A stretch of 64,000 bases of DNA from Desmodesmus armatus (Eukaryota > Chlorophyta > Chlorophyceae > Sphaeropleales > Scenedesmaceae): contig VIIQ02000002.1 in assembly GCA_007449985.2 (NCBI GenBank), forward strand, positions 496,001 through 560,000, given 5' to 3'. A program made the position numbers and the translations under genes. The notes below the pieces were generated by a model that worked only from the letters and a program-made list of their open reading frames with translations, was not told where the DNA came from and searched no databases. Positions 24,412-34,972 of the stretch are shown here, one piece after another. Numbering within the stretch: position 1 is the first letter of the stretch; each line of letters starts with the position of its first letter.

Positions 24412-24545
24412 GGGTGTGTGTGGAGGGGTGGAGTGGAGTGGAGGCGTGGAGTGGAGGTGTGCAGGGGTGGAGTGGAGTGCGGGTTGCTTTGGGGGTTGTG
24501 GAGGGGTGGAGTGGAGTGGAGGGTTGGAGCGGAGGGAGGTGTGGA
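24412..24545. repeat. Same minisatellite in opposite orientation
   Basis: GGAGGGGTGGAGTGGAGTGG motifs are the reverse complement of the block at 23766-24180. The two blocks therefore face each other across about 230 bp. Confidence 0.85.
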
Positions 24546-24901
24546 GGAGGTCCCTGCGACTCCCTGGATCTCCACCCTTCCTCCACCACTCCATTTTCAA
24601 TTGGTTTGAGTGGAGCTCCACACACTTTCCACACCCAGCATGGACCCCTGGAGCTCCATATCCGCCCCAAACCCCTCCACTGCCTCCATCCACACCCTCC
24701 TCCAAGCTATGGAGCGTGAAACTTCACGGTCTGATGGAGGAATCCACAGGCACCGATCTATTTGTGTGTCCAAAGCCGTTGCCTGGAAGTGAGCTCAGCC
24801 TTTCAGCTCAGCCTCAGCATTTGTTCTGTTACTCAAAAATTAATGTTTTTTCTTATGCCCCAATTCTGATGCCCCGATTCTACGGATCCGTGGTCAACTA
24901 C

Positions 24902-24928
24902 GACGTCATCCATGAAACCGTGACGTCA
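24902..24928. promoter_or_regulatory. CRE/bZIP-type palindrome pair upstream of the EF-hand gene
   Basis: A perfect TGACGTCA lies at 24921-24928 and a GACGTCA at 24902-24908, 19 bp apart. They are about 160-190 bp before the ATG of the EF-hand gene. TGACGTCA is the classical bZIP/CREB site. Function here is inferred from position only. Confidence 0.35.
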
Positions 24929-25089
24929 GCGAACCAGATCGTCGTCCAGAGTTTGCCGAGTAAGTCGAAAGCTCTCTCGTGGCCCTCTCACTGCACCTGG
25001 AACGCGTTGTATGCATTCTGAACTGCCCCTGAGTGTGTTGATCCCACGCTTGCAACCCAGCAAGGCCAGCAGTCAAGTCAGTGTCAGTG

Positions 25090-25936
25090 ATGGTTGAGAA
25101 CAGCCAGGCCAACCCCCAGGCCAGCAGTTCAGCTAATGAGAGCATCATCAAGTTGTTCACGCTGCTGGACCAAGACAAAGACGGGTAAGCAGTGCCTCAT
25201 GCACCCTTTCAATATCTCACAATCAGGCACATACTGTGCCACTCAAGCAAGTGTCTGCCTGTCGAGGCTGTGCCCCACTGTGGAACTGCCGCATGTCATG
25301 TGTGACACGCCAAAGTAATATGTGTGTACTTATGTTCTGTGGTCATGCTGCTATGCAGCGTGCTTGACTTTCCAGAGGTGACCGCCCTGTTCCAGCAGCT
25401 GCAGCCCCAGCAGTCCATCGAGAGTGCCCGCAATGCTGCTGTGGAGGCTTTGCTGCTGGCAGACAGGAACGCAGACACTATCCTCAATGTGCAGGAGTTT
25501 GCACAGCTGCTGACAAAGTGAGGCAGGCGGGGGAGGGGGCAAATGTCTAGACTGAGGAGTCAGGTTGGTGTTTTTTGATTGCGTGGTCTGCATGTGAGCA
25601 TGTTGTGTAGCTCCATGTCCAGGCAGTTTGATACACCACAAGGGGCGTCCAAGCACTTGTTGCTGTCATACTTGCAGACATGCATCAAGCTGCTCCCCCT
25701 GGCAGTACCTTGTCACTTACTACAGCCAAGCTCAATTGTACAAGGCAGCCAAGCTCAGTTGCAGTGAGCAAAAGGCTATGGGAATCACAAAGGGCAGGCC
25801 CAACACCACCTTGCCATCTCAAGCCTTCCTCCGCTGATCCAGCAACCCTGCTTTGCTACGCATGTGTGACCTTCAGGGTGGCTGAGCTGAGTGGAGTCCC
25901 ACTGACAGAGGCTGCTGAGCGCCTGCTGAGTGTCAC

Positions 25937-25985
<49 letters not shown>

Positions 25986-27285
25986 CCCTCTGCAGCTGCA
26001 CTATCTCCAACCCTGCCTGGTGTAGCAACAGCAGGGGATGGGCGCCATGGCTCAGCAGCAGCTGGCGATGACGTAGCACAGGTGCATGATGTAGCAGCAG
26101 CGGAAGCTTCGGCGCCGCCACCTGCACCAGCAGCAGCGCAGCTGCGGAGATTGTTTGAGCTGTGGGACAGGCAGGGTGACGGCTACATAAGCTTCACTGA
26201 GCTGTGTCATGGACTCAGCAAGATGCAGAAGCCAATCAAACACAAAAAGGTATGCTGGCATGCAGCAGGGCCGGCTGGGTGTGCAACCAGCTGGGTCTGG
26301 GAACAATCTAGGTGCAGGTTGCTGTCAGCACCAGCAACTCGCCGCAGCTGATTTTGTCAGTCTTTTCCCATTGCGGCTTGCATTCTGCACCCCTTCAACT
26401 TGGAAGAGGAGCCGCACGCCCTGCACTCTGCCCAGTTCTCACATGGTGTTTGAAACTGGGGGTTCATGTAACCACTGGATATGTTGGCGACACCCACTGG
26501 CATTACTTACGCATCAGAGCCAGTTCTACAGGTTCACCCTGGGCAGCTCACACCAACAATACCCTCCTGCTTTGCTGCAGGACATCACCAGCCTGATCAC
26601 CGAGGCAGGTGCTGTGCTGGCAGCTCATGACAGTGATGCAGACAGGCGGCTGGACTTCCAGGAGTTCACCTCATTCATGACTCAGTTCATGGCAGCAGCT
26701 GGCTTCAACCTGCATGAGGTGCTGGAGGACCTCATTGCACTCACACAGACAAAGGTAAGGCTGGGCCAGAAGTGTTGGTGACTTGTACTCTGACTTTACA
26801 TTACTGTTGGAGCGGGCGGAGTGGATGCCATCATGTCTGTTCACATGCTGTGTGGATGTATAACGGCCCTTTGTGCATCTGTCGGGAAGGGGGAAGTTGA
26901 TAGCGGGACAGCTTGGATGAAGCGGTGGGGCGGGGCTACCCGGTGTCAGGGGTTGGCAAGCCTCGCAGCACAGGCAATGGTCATTGATTACGCAGCTCAC
27001 AGTGAGCAGTGGGTGGAGTATCGACATGTCACAGGACACCTGGCAGGTGACAGCTCAGCCGCACAGGACGCACCTGGATAAACTGCCTGTGTTGTCAGCG
27101 TGCGGCACTCCCACTCAGCAGTGTCGGCATGCCACCATTACCCCTGATTCATACTCATCAGCGCCTTGCTGACCGGGCCGCCCCGTCCTATGTCGTGCTG
27201 TCCTTGCTTGCAGCCTGACAGTGATAAGCTGCAGAAGGTGTTGGATGCAGCACAGCCGCAAATTCAGCGCATGCTGTCAAGCTGA
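25090..27285 (+). CDS. Four-EF-hand calcium-binding protein with polyglutamine linker
   Basis: Five exons join in phase: 25090-25184, 25359-25517, 25877-26249, 26581-26754 and 27214-27285 (about 290 aa). Four 12-residue EF loops are visible: DQDKDGVLDFPE (split by intron 1), DRNADTILNVQE, DRQGDGYISFTE and DSDADRRLDFQE. All keep acidic or oxygen ligands at positions 1, 3, 5 and 12, except Gln at position 3 in the third. Position 6 is Gly in loops 1 and 3 but Thr or Arg in loops 2 and 4, so the second loop of each pair may bind Ca2+ less well. A run of 16 Gln followed by an Ala/Pro-rich segment separates the two EF pairs, unlike calmodulin's short linker. There is no signal peptide or membrane segment, so it is probably cytosolic. 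The ATG at 25090 is the first in frame after a stop-containing leader. No specific target is known. Confidence 0.88.
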
Positions 27286-28326
27286 CTCTCAGGCACCACT
27301 CATGAGATGAGGGACACTCACTCTCATGAAGAGGAGACACTTGAAGGACCGGCCAACACGTAGGCCTGTGCTTGGCTGCCGAACACATCCAACAGGTTCA
27401 CTGTGGCAGAGGTTCTGCGGGTACCTGCTAGCCATGGCTGGGTTGTGGTACATGCAGCTTTAGTGACCTCTGTCGGATTCATGAGGCATGTGTGGGTGTT
27501 TGACGCACGCTGCTGCCGCGCATGACGTCCTGTGGCTGTACAGCAACTACTAGTAGATGGCGTAGCTGATGTACTCAGATTCTGGCTGCATGGGTTTGTA
27601 TTACGCGTGTATGTGCTGTTTATGCCGCGATCGACCCCTGGAGGGGGGCTTTGTCGCAGTACTGTGAGCTTAGCAGGGCGCTGTCTGTTGACCCTCCTTC
27701 CTGGAGTTGCCAGAGTGACTGACGCAACCAGACTTGCACTGGTAAAAATGCTGGTTGCTCTTGGAGCCATGCAGTACTCGCAGTGATTGCCTTGCCGAAA
27801 TGTTTCCCCGCCACCCACCAAGGCTAGTAGTGGGCCCCGTCTGGGGTCTGGTTGCCCATGTTTGCTGGATGTCTGATCAGCATTATAGCCTGGCTCCGAC
27901 ATAACGCAGAAGCGCCCATTGCTGTGCTTGCCCACATACTTCACTCAATTGCCGTGCATGTTGTGGTTGCAGTGCATAGCAAGCTAAGCCTTGTCGCAAG
28001 CGTTGTTGGTCGGCGCTGTCGTGATTGTGCAGACGCGCGGCAACGGTCTTGCTCCGCAAACGTCCGTCAAAGGCTAGTCCTGAATGTATGTGCTCAATGT
28101 CATGGATTTAAGGGCTCGCCACCTAGTCCGAGGGTTGGCCGAAGGTTGGCAGAACGTCGCGGTTCCCATGCATGGCCAGCGGTTGCTCGTAACAGGGTCG
28201 AAAGGATCAGATCATAAAGGTGAAAATGCTGGCCCCTGCACGATAATCCTGCAGCACTCATGTGCGCTGCAAGGGCGTGTGTCTGCTGGCAGCACTCGGC
28301 ATGGAGCTTTTATGCCTCTGTCCAGC
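27286..28326. other. Intergenic, no supported gene
   Basis: A 206-codon minus-strand frame (27944-27324) has no domain or splice support. The helicase promoter and 5' untranslated region should lie at the right end. An alternative in-frame ATG for the helicase lies 15 bp upstream, at 28312. Confidence 0.5.
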
Positions 28327-31300
28327 ATGCGGGCTTTCAACCAGAGACCCCAGCAGCCCCTGAGGAGGTTCTTTGACAAGGTCGTTCAAGACAGCAATGC
28401 CACGTTCTCACCCTCTGACGGCCCCAAGTTCCTCGCAGCTGCTGTGGAGCTGGGTGTAGATGATCCGGTGGACCTCTTGTACCGCCTGACCCACCCCCAG
28501 GTGCAGCCACACGATGCTTGCTGAAACCCAAGCTTTGTGTGTGCGGTGCACACTTGCGGCATGTTTCAGGACAGCAGCATTGGCAGAAGATCCTTTTCTC
28601 ACCCATGTGCAACACGACCCCTTGTGCAGGAGTGTGGTTTGAAGCGCCTGAAGGTAGCGCTCGCCGGCAGAATTGATGCTGCCTTCATGCGGGACTACCT
28701 CCTGCCCTTCCTCAAGCTGCTTGGCAGCGATGCCCTGAGCAGAGGCACCTGCAAGCAACCCCTGATCGCGCTGCTGCAGACTATTTATCAGGTGCACTCA
28801 GCTTCAATGACAAATCCCTCGTTGGTCATGTCTGCCAACAACCTCCAACGGATGGAGTCACCTATTCAGCCAAAGGAACAGCCTTGGATGCAGTCCTGGG
28901 CTTTCAGCTGTTGCTGGCGGCTTGTCACTCACTCATTGTTCGTTACATTGAGATCCCCGAAAGACCCAGCCCACACCATGTAAGCTCAGGGACCCAAACC
29001 ATGTCCCTCCAATGCAACTTAAGGCGCCACCTCCTTCACAAGAGCAGCGAACCACCTGCAACACCCAAGGTTAGACAACATGCAAACATGTACAAGGCAT
29101 AAAGCGTCTGAATGCGCGGCCATTGAAGCACACGGGGCCTGCTGAGCAACCAAGCATGCAGTGACACGCTGTCCCAACAAGCGAAGGCGTGTGGGCCATG
29201 TTGGCTTCATACCACCGCCGCTACTTACTAGATCTGATGCTCCGCATTTATAGTGCAGTTGTGCTACTGCTGTTGAGGCACAACCCCAACAGCTCAGGAA
29301 TTCCTTCGAAGGTCCGTATCAAACCTGTGCTGGTGCCTTTTTTGCCATCAACATCATGATGCAGCTGCCTGGCTGCTTCAGCGGCCTGTGCCTTGCCCTT
29401 GAAGCTGATCTCCAAGGTGCAGCCTCAGTGTTGGGTGACGTGGCCCCTCTGGGCTGGCTTGCCCTCAACACAGCGCATCATGTCCCAGGGGCCCGGCAGA
29501 ATGCTTTACTGTCGCGTATGGCAGAAGCACTGGCACCTCCGGGAGGTGCGGCAGCCAAGGCAGCAGCGCAGCTGCAGCTGCTGCTGGCGCCTGCGCAGCC
29601 GGCCGCCTCTGCAGCAGCTAGTGCAGTGGACATGGAGGTGGATCATCCAAATAATGTGGCCCCAGCCCTGGCAGCTGTGGAGCACCTGCTGTGCTGTGCT
29701 GGAGGGCAGCATGACAACGACAAGGAGGACTTCAGATCTGTGAAACTGTTGGTGACATCAGAGGAGGTGTGTCTGAGCAACACACGCATCCTGTTTGCAT
29801 AGTCACGGCCGATGCCAACTGATTTTGCATGACAGCTCCTCAAAGCCATTGTGAGTCACAATGTGGCATCCTGAACATGTCTGTGGTGTGCATTGCCTTG
29901 CAGCGAGCCCCCCCCCCCGGCAGTTGTGTTGTATCTGGCCAGCAGATGTGGCATCAGCAGATTGTTTCACCCCAAAAAGTGCAATGTAAATAACAGCACC
30001 CGCTCTGCCAGTAGTTGCCCGCTGTGCAGGTTCTTTAGCCAACCAGCTGCTGCATTGGTCCTGACACTTCCACCCTTGCAGGCCCTGTGCCAGCAGCCCC
30101 CCTTCCTGCCGCGCAGCACTGACAGCCACCTGCAACTAGCATCCGTCCCTGAGGCAGCTCTGCTTGACCGGCAGTTCAGGCTGCTGCGTGAGGACTTTGT
30201 GGGGCCACTCAGGGACGAGCTCAAGCGCCTGGGGTTTGACAGGGCATTCACGAATAACACAGCACCACAGCAGCCACCAGCAACTGCTGGCAGCAGCGGT
30301 GCAAAAGGCGAACCGCTGCAGCGGACATCCAGCGTCAGCGCCAGCTGGCTCTCTAGCGCTGCTGTGTCATCACCCAACGTGTTTCAGTTCCCCTCAATCC
30401 TTGGCGTCTTCCACAAGCCCCGGCCCTGTGTGATGGTCAGCGTCGCCCTGCCCCCAGGCCACCCCGCAAACCGCCTCAAAACCTACAAGGAGCGTAAGGA
30501 CTACTGGACAGACTGCGGACAAGGCACCTTGCCCCTGGATGCCGTGGTGTGCCTTGCCAGCCCAGGCCGACCGCTGGTGTTTGCCACAGTGGTGCGCAGG
30601 GATCCAGAGGAGCTGGCTGCTGAGAACCCCATGGTGGGGCTGGCCTTTGAGCCGGGGCAGCACACCGCTAGGGTGCTGAGGCACATGGGCCAGGGGCTGC
30701 TGCCAAACACCGTGCTAGTGCAGGTGTGTTGGCTCCAGGGCTGAGATATGGTATGCAAGTTGCACGAGCTTTGTTCTGCCACTATGTCTCAAGGCAGTGT
30801 CTTAGGCGGGCACTGCCGCTATGTCCAGAGTAGCTACTAGCTTTTAGTAAAAGATGATCTGCCAGACGTGGCATCTTGTGTCGCCAAGCGCATGTATCTT
30901 GTCGAAAGCCGGAAAGCACTCTTCACAGCAGCCCCATGCACACGTATACTTGCTTCATGCTCAGTCACTAACCACTACAGCTCGCAGTAGCTGTACAAAA
31001 TCACTGCTGCCCTGCCGTGCTGTGCCGCGCTGTGCTGTGCTGGCTGCAGTTGTCCACCAACTTCCTGAGCACGCGTCCAGTGCTGCAGGGCCTGCAGGAC
31101 ATGCTGGACGTGCCCCTGGCCGAGGAGATCGTGCATGGCGAGCACCCACAGCCAACCACCTACCTGGACCAAGCTACCCTACAGCAGGTATCCACCAATT
31201 GTCCACCAGTTGCGATCTACCAGTTGCACCTGCCAGTGCCGGGCACTTGTATCTCTTCCAAACTTTATGCCATAGTGGATGTTGAAAGGTGGTGCTGGGA

Positions 31301-32854
31301 CATTCAGTGCCAAGCCAGCTGCTACATTGTCATGTTGCTGTGACACACAAATGCTTGCATTGCTTAGCTGGCACATCAGCCCATGTGAGATCAGCCAGCA
31401 TTGGCATGGACAGTGTCCAAGCGGCTTACATCTCAAACAGTTGGTCTCACACCTGACTGGACATGCAGGACCTCAACGAACTGGGCCCCAGCTTTGACCC
31501 CAGCCAACTGGAGGCCCTTAAACATGCCCTCAGCTCCAGACTGGCCCTTGTGCAAGGCCCACCGGGAACGGGGAAGATTTATACAGGTTTGTAGCACAGA
31601 TGCAGGACGTACTACGCACCCAGCGGCCGTTTTCTGTTGCAAGTAATCGTTGCAGCCCCACCAGTTGTCGAAGCCATGCATTGCAACACTCCCTCATTGA
31701 AAGGGTGCTGTCAGCACGGCTGGTATGGGTGTGGTCATGCGCAGAAACGAAGGCCTGCCAGCCTACTAAGAGTACATGTTTTGTCAGCAGACAGGAACTG
31801 CCTGGCTGCAAGTACGCCACTGATAGCCAGTAGCTAGCTGCAAGTAAGTGGTTGCAGGTACATGCTATGCCAGTAGCAGCACAGACGCGAGCAGTACCTG
31901 CAACATGCACTTGATATCAACCTGCGACAAAAGGGTACGCAGGACGCTACACAGCAGCTACTCCCTGCCACCATCACTGTGCGCTGCAGGTGTGGCGCTG
32001 TGTGACCTGATTCTTAAGCACAGCAGCGCCTCCATCCTGTGTGTCTGCTACACCAACCACGCCCTGGACCAGTTCCTGAAGGCCCTCCTGGACAAGGGCA
32101 TCACAGACATCGTGCGCATAGGCAGCTGCAGAAGCAGCAGCAGCAGCCACAGCAGCAACAGCAGCAGCATGAGCAGCAGCAGCAGCAGGAGCAAGAGGCT
32201 GGAGCAGTACAACCTCAGAGAGCTCGAACACAGGAGCAGGTGCTCAGGCCTCAGCATGTCTGAGTACAGGCGCTACTTACTGGTGCATAGGGAGCTAGAG
32301 CAGGTGCAGGGGAGGATCAGAAAACTGGCAGAGCTCATAGCAGGAGGCCAGGGAAGGTCTGTCAGCCGGGGGCAGGGTGGCGCTGGCGGCAGCAGTGGCG
32401 CTGCTGCCACAGCCGGCCCCAGCAGCCGCCAGGCTGGCAGCACTGGCGGCAGCACTAGCACTGCTGCCGCAGCTGGCCAGGGTAGCAACCGCCAGGGCAG
32501 CAGCACTGGCGGCAGCACTAGCGCCGCTGCTGCTGCAGCCGGCCCCAGCAGCCGCCAGGCTGGCAGCACTGGCGGCAGCACTAGCGCTGCTGCTGCTGCA
32601 GCCGGCCCCAGCAGCTGCCAGGGTGGCAGCACTGGCGGCGGCTGGAGTGCTGCCAGGACCCCTGCTGAGGCTTCTGCTGATGCCAACGCCTCCTGGCAGG
32701 AGCGCTGCAGGAAGCTGTTGGAGGAACAGGACAGTGCATGGCAGGCGATGATGACCAGGCTCGGCTTCAAGGCAAAGCCTCTGGTCCTTCATCCTGCCCT
32801 GCAGCAGTGTCGGTCTGAGGCGCAGGAGGAGGAGCAGGAGGAGCAGCAGCAGGC

Positions 32855-32885
<31 letters not shown>

Positions 32886-34972
32886 ACGGGCAGCAGCGAC
32901 AAAGACAGCAGCTACCGGGAGTGGCCTGATGGGAGTCAGCCGTATCTCAATGCAGAGCATCCAGAGACTCTTGCCCAGCTGCAGCAGCCTGCAGGCATGA
33001 CAAATATCAGCCAGGACTACCTGTGGCTGCGCTGGCTCTCTGGTAGCTTTGACAAGGGAGCGGTAGAGCGCTGGCAGCAGGCCCTTGTTTGGGCCAAACA
33101 TCACCCTCCTCCTCCACCTCCACCCAAGGGCAAACCACTTAGAGCTATGGCAGCAGCACCAACGGCAGCACCTACAGCGGCACCTGCAGCAGCACCTGCA
33201 GGCAGGGAAGACAGTGGGAAAGGGGTCAAGGCTGGGCAGGGCAGCAAGCAGCAGCAGGCAGCTCGGCCGCCGCTCCCTGAGCCTTTGGCAGCAGCAGCGG
33301 CTGACCTGACACGAGGTGTGGCCCCCAACTGGGAGGTCCTGCTAGCGGGGCCACTACTGCCAGAGCACTTTTGGGCGCTGCCTTGGGCGCTGCGGCAGGA
33401 CTTGGCCCGCTACTGGAGGGGCCAGCTGCAGCAGGGGTGGGCAGAGGAGCTGCAGGAGCTACTGGAGGGTCAGGCTAGTAAGCTGCAGCAGGAGCTTGAC
33501 AGCCTGCACACCAGCGGGTATGAAGCCATCCTGCAGAAAGCGAGGGTCATTGGCTGCACGATCACAGAAGCTGCACTGCACAGGCAGCTGTTGACCAGCT
33601 GCGCTGTATCACCTAAGTAGGTGCCACCGCTGCAACCGCATGTTGCCATCTGATGGGCATGTCAAACACAACAGCCCGTTTGTTTCACACAGCACGGTTG
33701 CATTGTGGTTGCGCTCCACTCACACACCAGCCCAGCCCCCCGGCAAGCGCACTTGCACACATCCCCTTCCTCACCACGTGCATGGAGTGACAGTTGTATG
33801 TTCCAGCACACACTGTACAGACACAGCACACACTGTACAGGCACATGTGTCGACACGTCTGGCGCGCCTGCCTCTCACCCTGTCGCACGCTGACGCGGCA
33901 CAAAGTGTAGCCAAGTTGCAGCCTCACGATCACTTGTGAATCAATCCATTCTGTGTGTCACTGTCTGCGCACCTGTGCTTTCCACTGGCTTCCAGGGTTG
34001 TGATGGTTGAGGAGGCTGGCCAAATTCTTGAGGCGCACGTGCTGACCAGCTTGGGACCTAACACAGAGCATCTCATCATGATAGGTAAGCGCTCACCTGC
34101 TGGCTAGCAGCTGCAGGTGCCGGATAAAGGGTTACGCCACTGGATGTGCAGCTTTGTTTGCCTGGAAAGAGGCCCTCTTTCCACACGGCACATAGCTTGT
34201 GTTGCTGCCTGCTGCACGCTGCAGCGCTGGGTTCCTTCTCTGACACTTTGAATGCGGAGGCAGAGCGCAGCTGCCCTAGCATGTGTGATGTCTGACAGGG
34301 GGTGTTGACAGTCCAAGCTTGAACTACAGTTCAAACTGTTCCCTTACTTCCACAGTCTTCTTGGCCAGAAGTCAGTGGCTGGTGTGAACAAGTTGCCAAA
34401 TTTATTCATGCACGCCTCCTGCTTGCAGGTGACCACAAGCAGCTGCGCCCTAAGGTTGAGTGCTACCAGCTGTCTGTGCAGGCAGGGCGTGGCCACACCC
34501 TCAATGTGTCCCTGTTTCAGCGCCTGGTGCTGTCAGGCATGCCTCACAGCAGCCTGGCTGTGCAGCACCGCATGCACCCTGACATCAGCAAAGGTCCCTG
34601 CTGCTGCCAGCCGCACGAGCAGCTTTGGCAACCTGCCCCATAGAGTTCCTGCAGGATATGCAGACCGTCCTTGAGAGCATTGGGTTTGACCTCACCTCCG
34701 CTGATGCCGCATCATGCTGCATGATGCAGCATCTGGCAGGTGACCCCAGCCTGGTGGACAAGCTGCTGCCCCTGCTGACAGCCTCTGGTGCTGTGCCAGC
34801 AGTGGTGACTGAGAGGCTCAGGCAGTGGCGGCAGGCCATACAGGAGCAGATGGAGGTTGAGAGGCAGCTGAAGGCTAAGATGCAGCGGCCAGTGTGGCGT
34901 TGTGCCGTGTGTGGGCGGTACAGCTGCCCAGTTGCGCCCTACATCGAGAGCTATGAAGAGTTTGATGCATGA
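28327..34972 (+). CDS. ZNFX1-like superfamily 1 helicase, altered Walker A and truncated
   Basis: Ten exons join in phase: 28327-28500, 28630-28791, 29365-29766, 30082-30723, 31050-31187, 31469-31586, 31990-33616, 33996-34084, 34429-34593 and 34644-34972 (about 1,281 aa). The order matches the NFX1-type zinc-finger protein 1 (ZNFX1) family: an N-terminal helical region, FRLLREDFVGPLR, then FDPSQLEALKHAL and the P-loop GPPGTGKI (536-543). Motif Ia (CYTNHALDQF), IGCTITEAA, motif II VVMVEEAGQ (about 1089), motif III GDHKQLRP and QHRMHPDIS follow. The residue after the Walker lysine is Ile, not Thr/Ser. The second RecA domain (motifs IV-VI) and the NFX1 zinc fingers are absent. A 108-aa tail with CAVCGRYSCP replaces them. 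The last intron (34594-34643) would be only 50 nt, so that junction is uncertain. A 500-aa low-complexity Ser/Gly/Ala/Gln insertion separates motifs Ia and II. Family members bind RNA in small-RNA or antiviral pathways. Confidence 0.8.
32374..32640 (+). repeat. In-frame Ser/Gly/Ala repeat inside helicase exon 7
   Basis: Four diverged units of about 23-25 codons contain AGPSSRQAGSTGGSTSAAAA-type sequence. The DNA is built from GGCAGCACTGGCGGCAGCAC and GCCGGCCCCAGCAGCCGCCA blocks. The frame is kept across all units. Confidence 0.8.

Larger units (their letters stand above)
23167..25089. other. Intergenic region between divergent genes, satellite-rich
   Basis: The region separates the minus-strand channel gene from the plus-strand EF-hand gene. 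It holds two opposed satellite blocks, a duplicated AAGCAAACAA-type segment and a CRE-like palindrome near the EF-hand gene. Three copies of GAGTGGACTTG lie at 23404-23455. No gene was recognised; the long Gly/Val/Trp frames on the minus strand are the satellite. Confidence 0.6.

Noticed and set aside
27324..27944. 206-codon minus-strand frame
   Set aside because: No recognisable motif, no splice partners, overlaps the 3' side of the EF-hand gene.
31848..31989. Upstream part of the 590-codon plus-strand frame
   Set aside because: The acceptor at 31989 and in-phase join to the P-loop exon show that the sequence before 31990 is intron.
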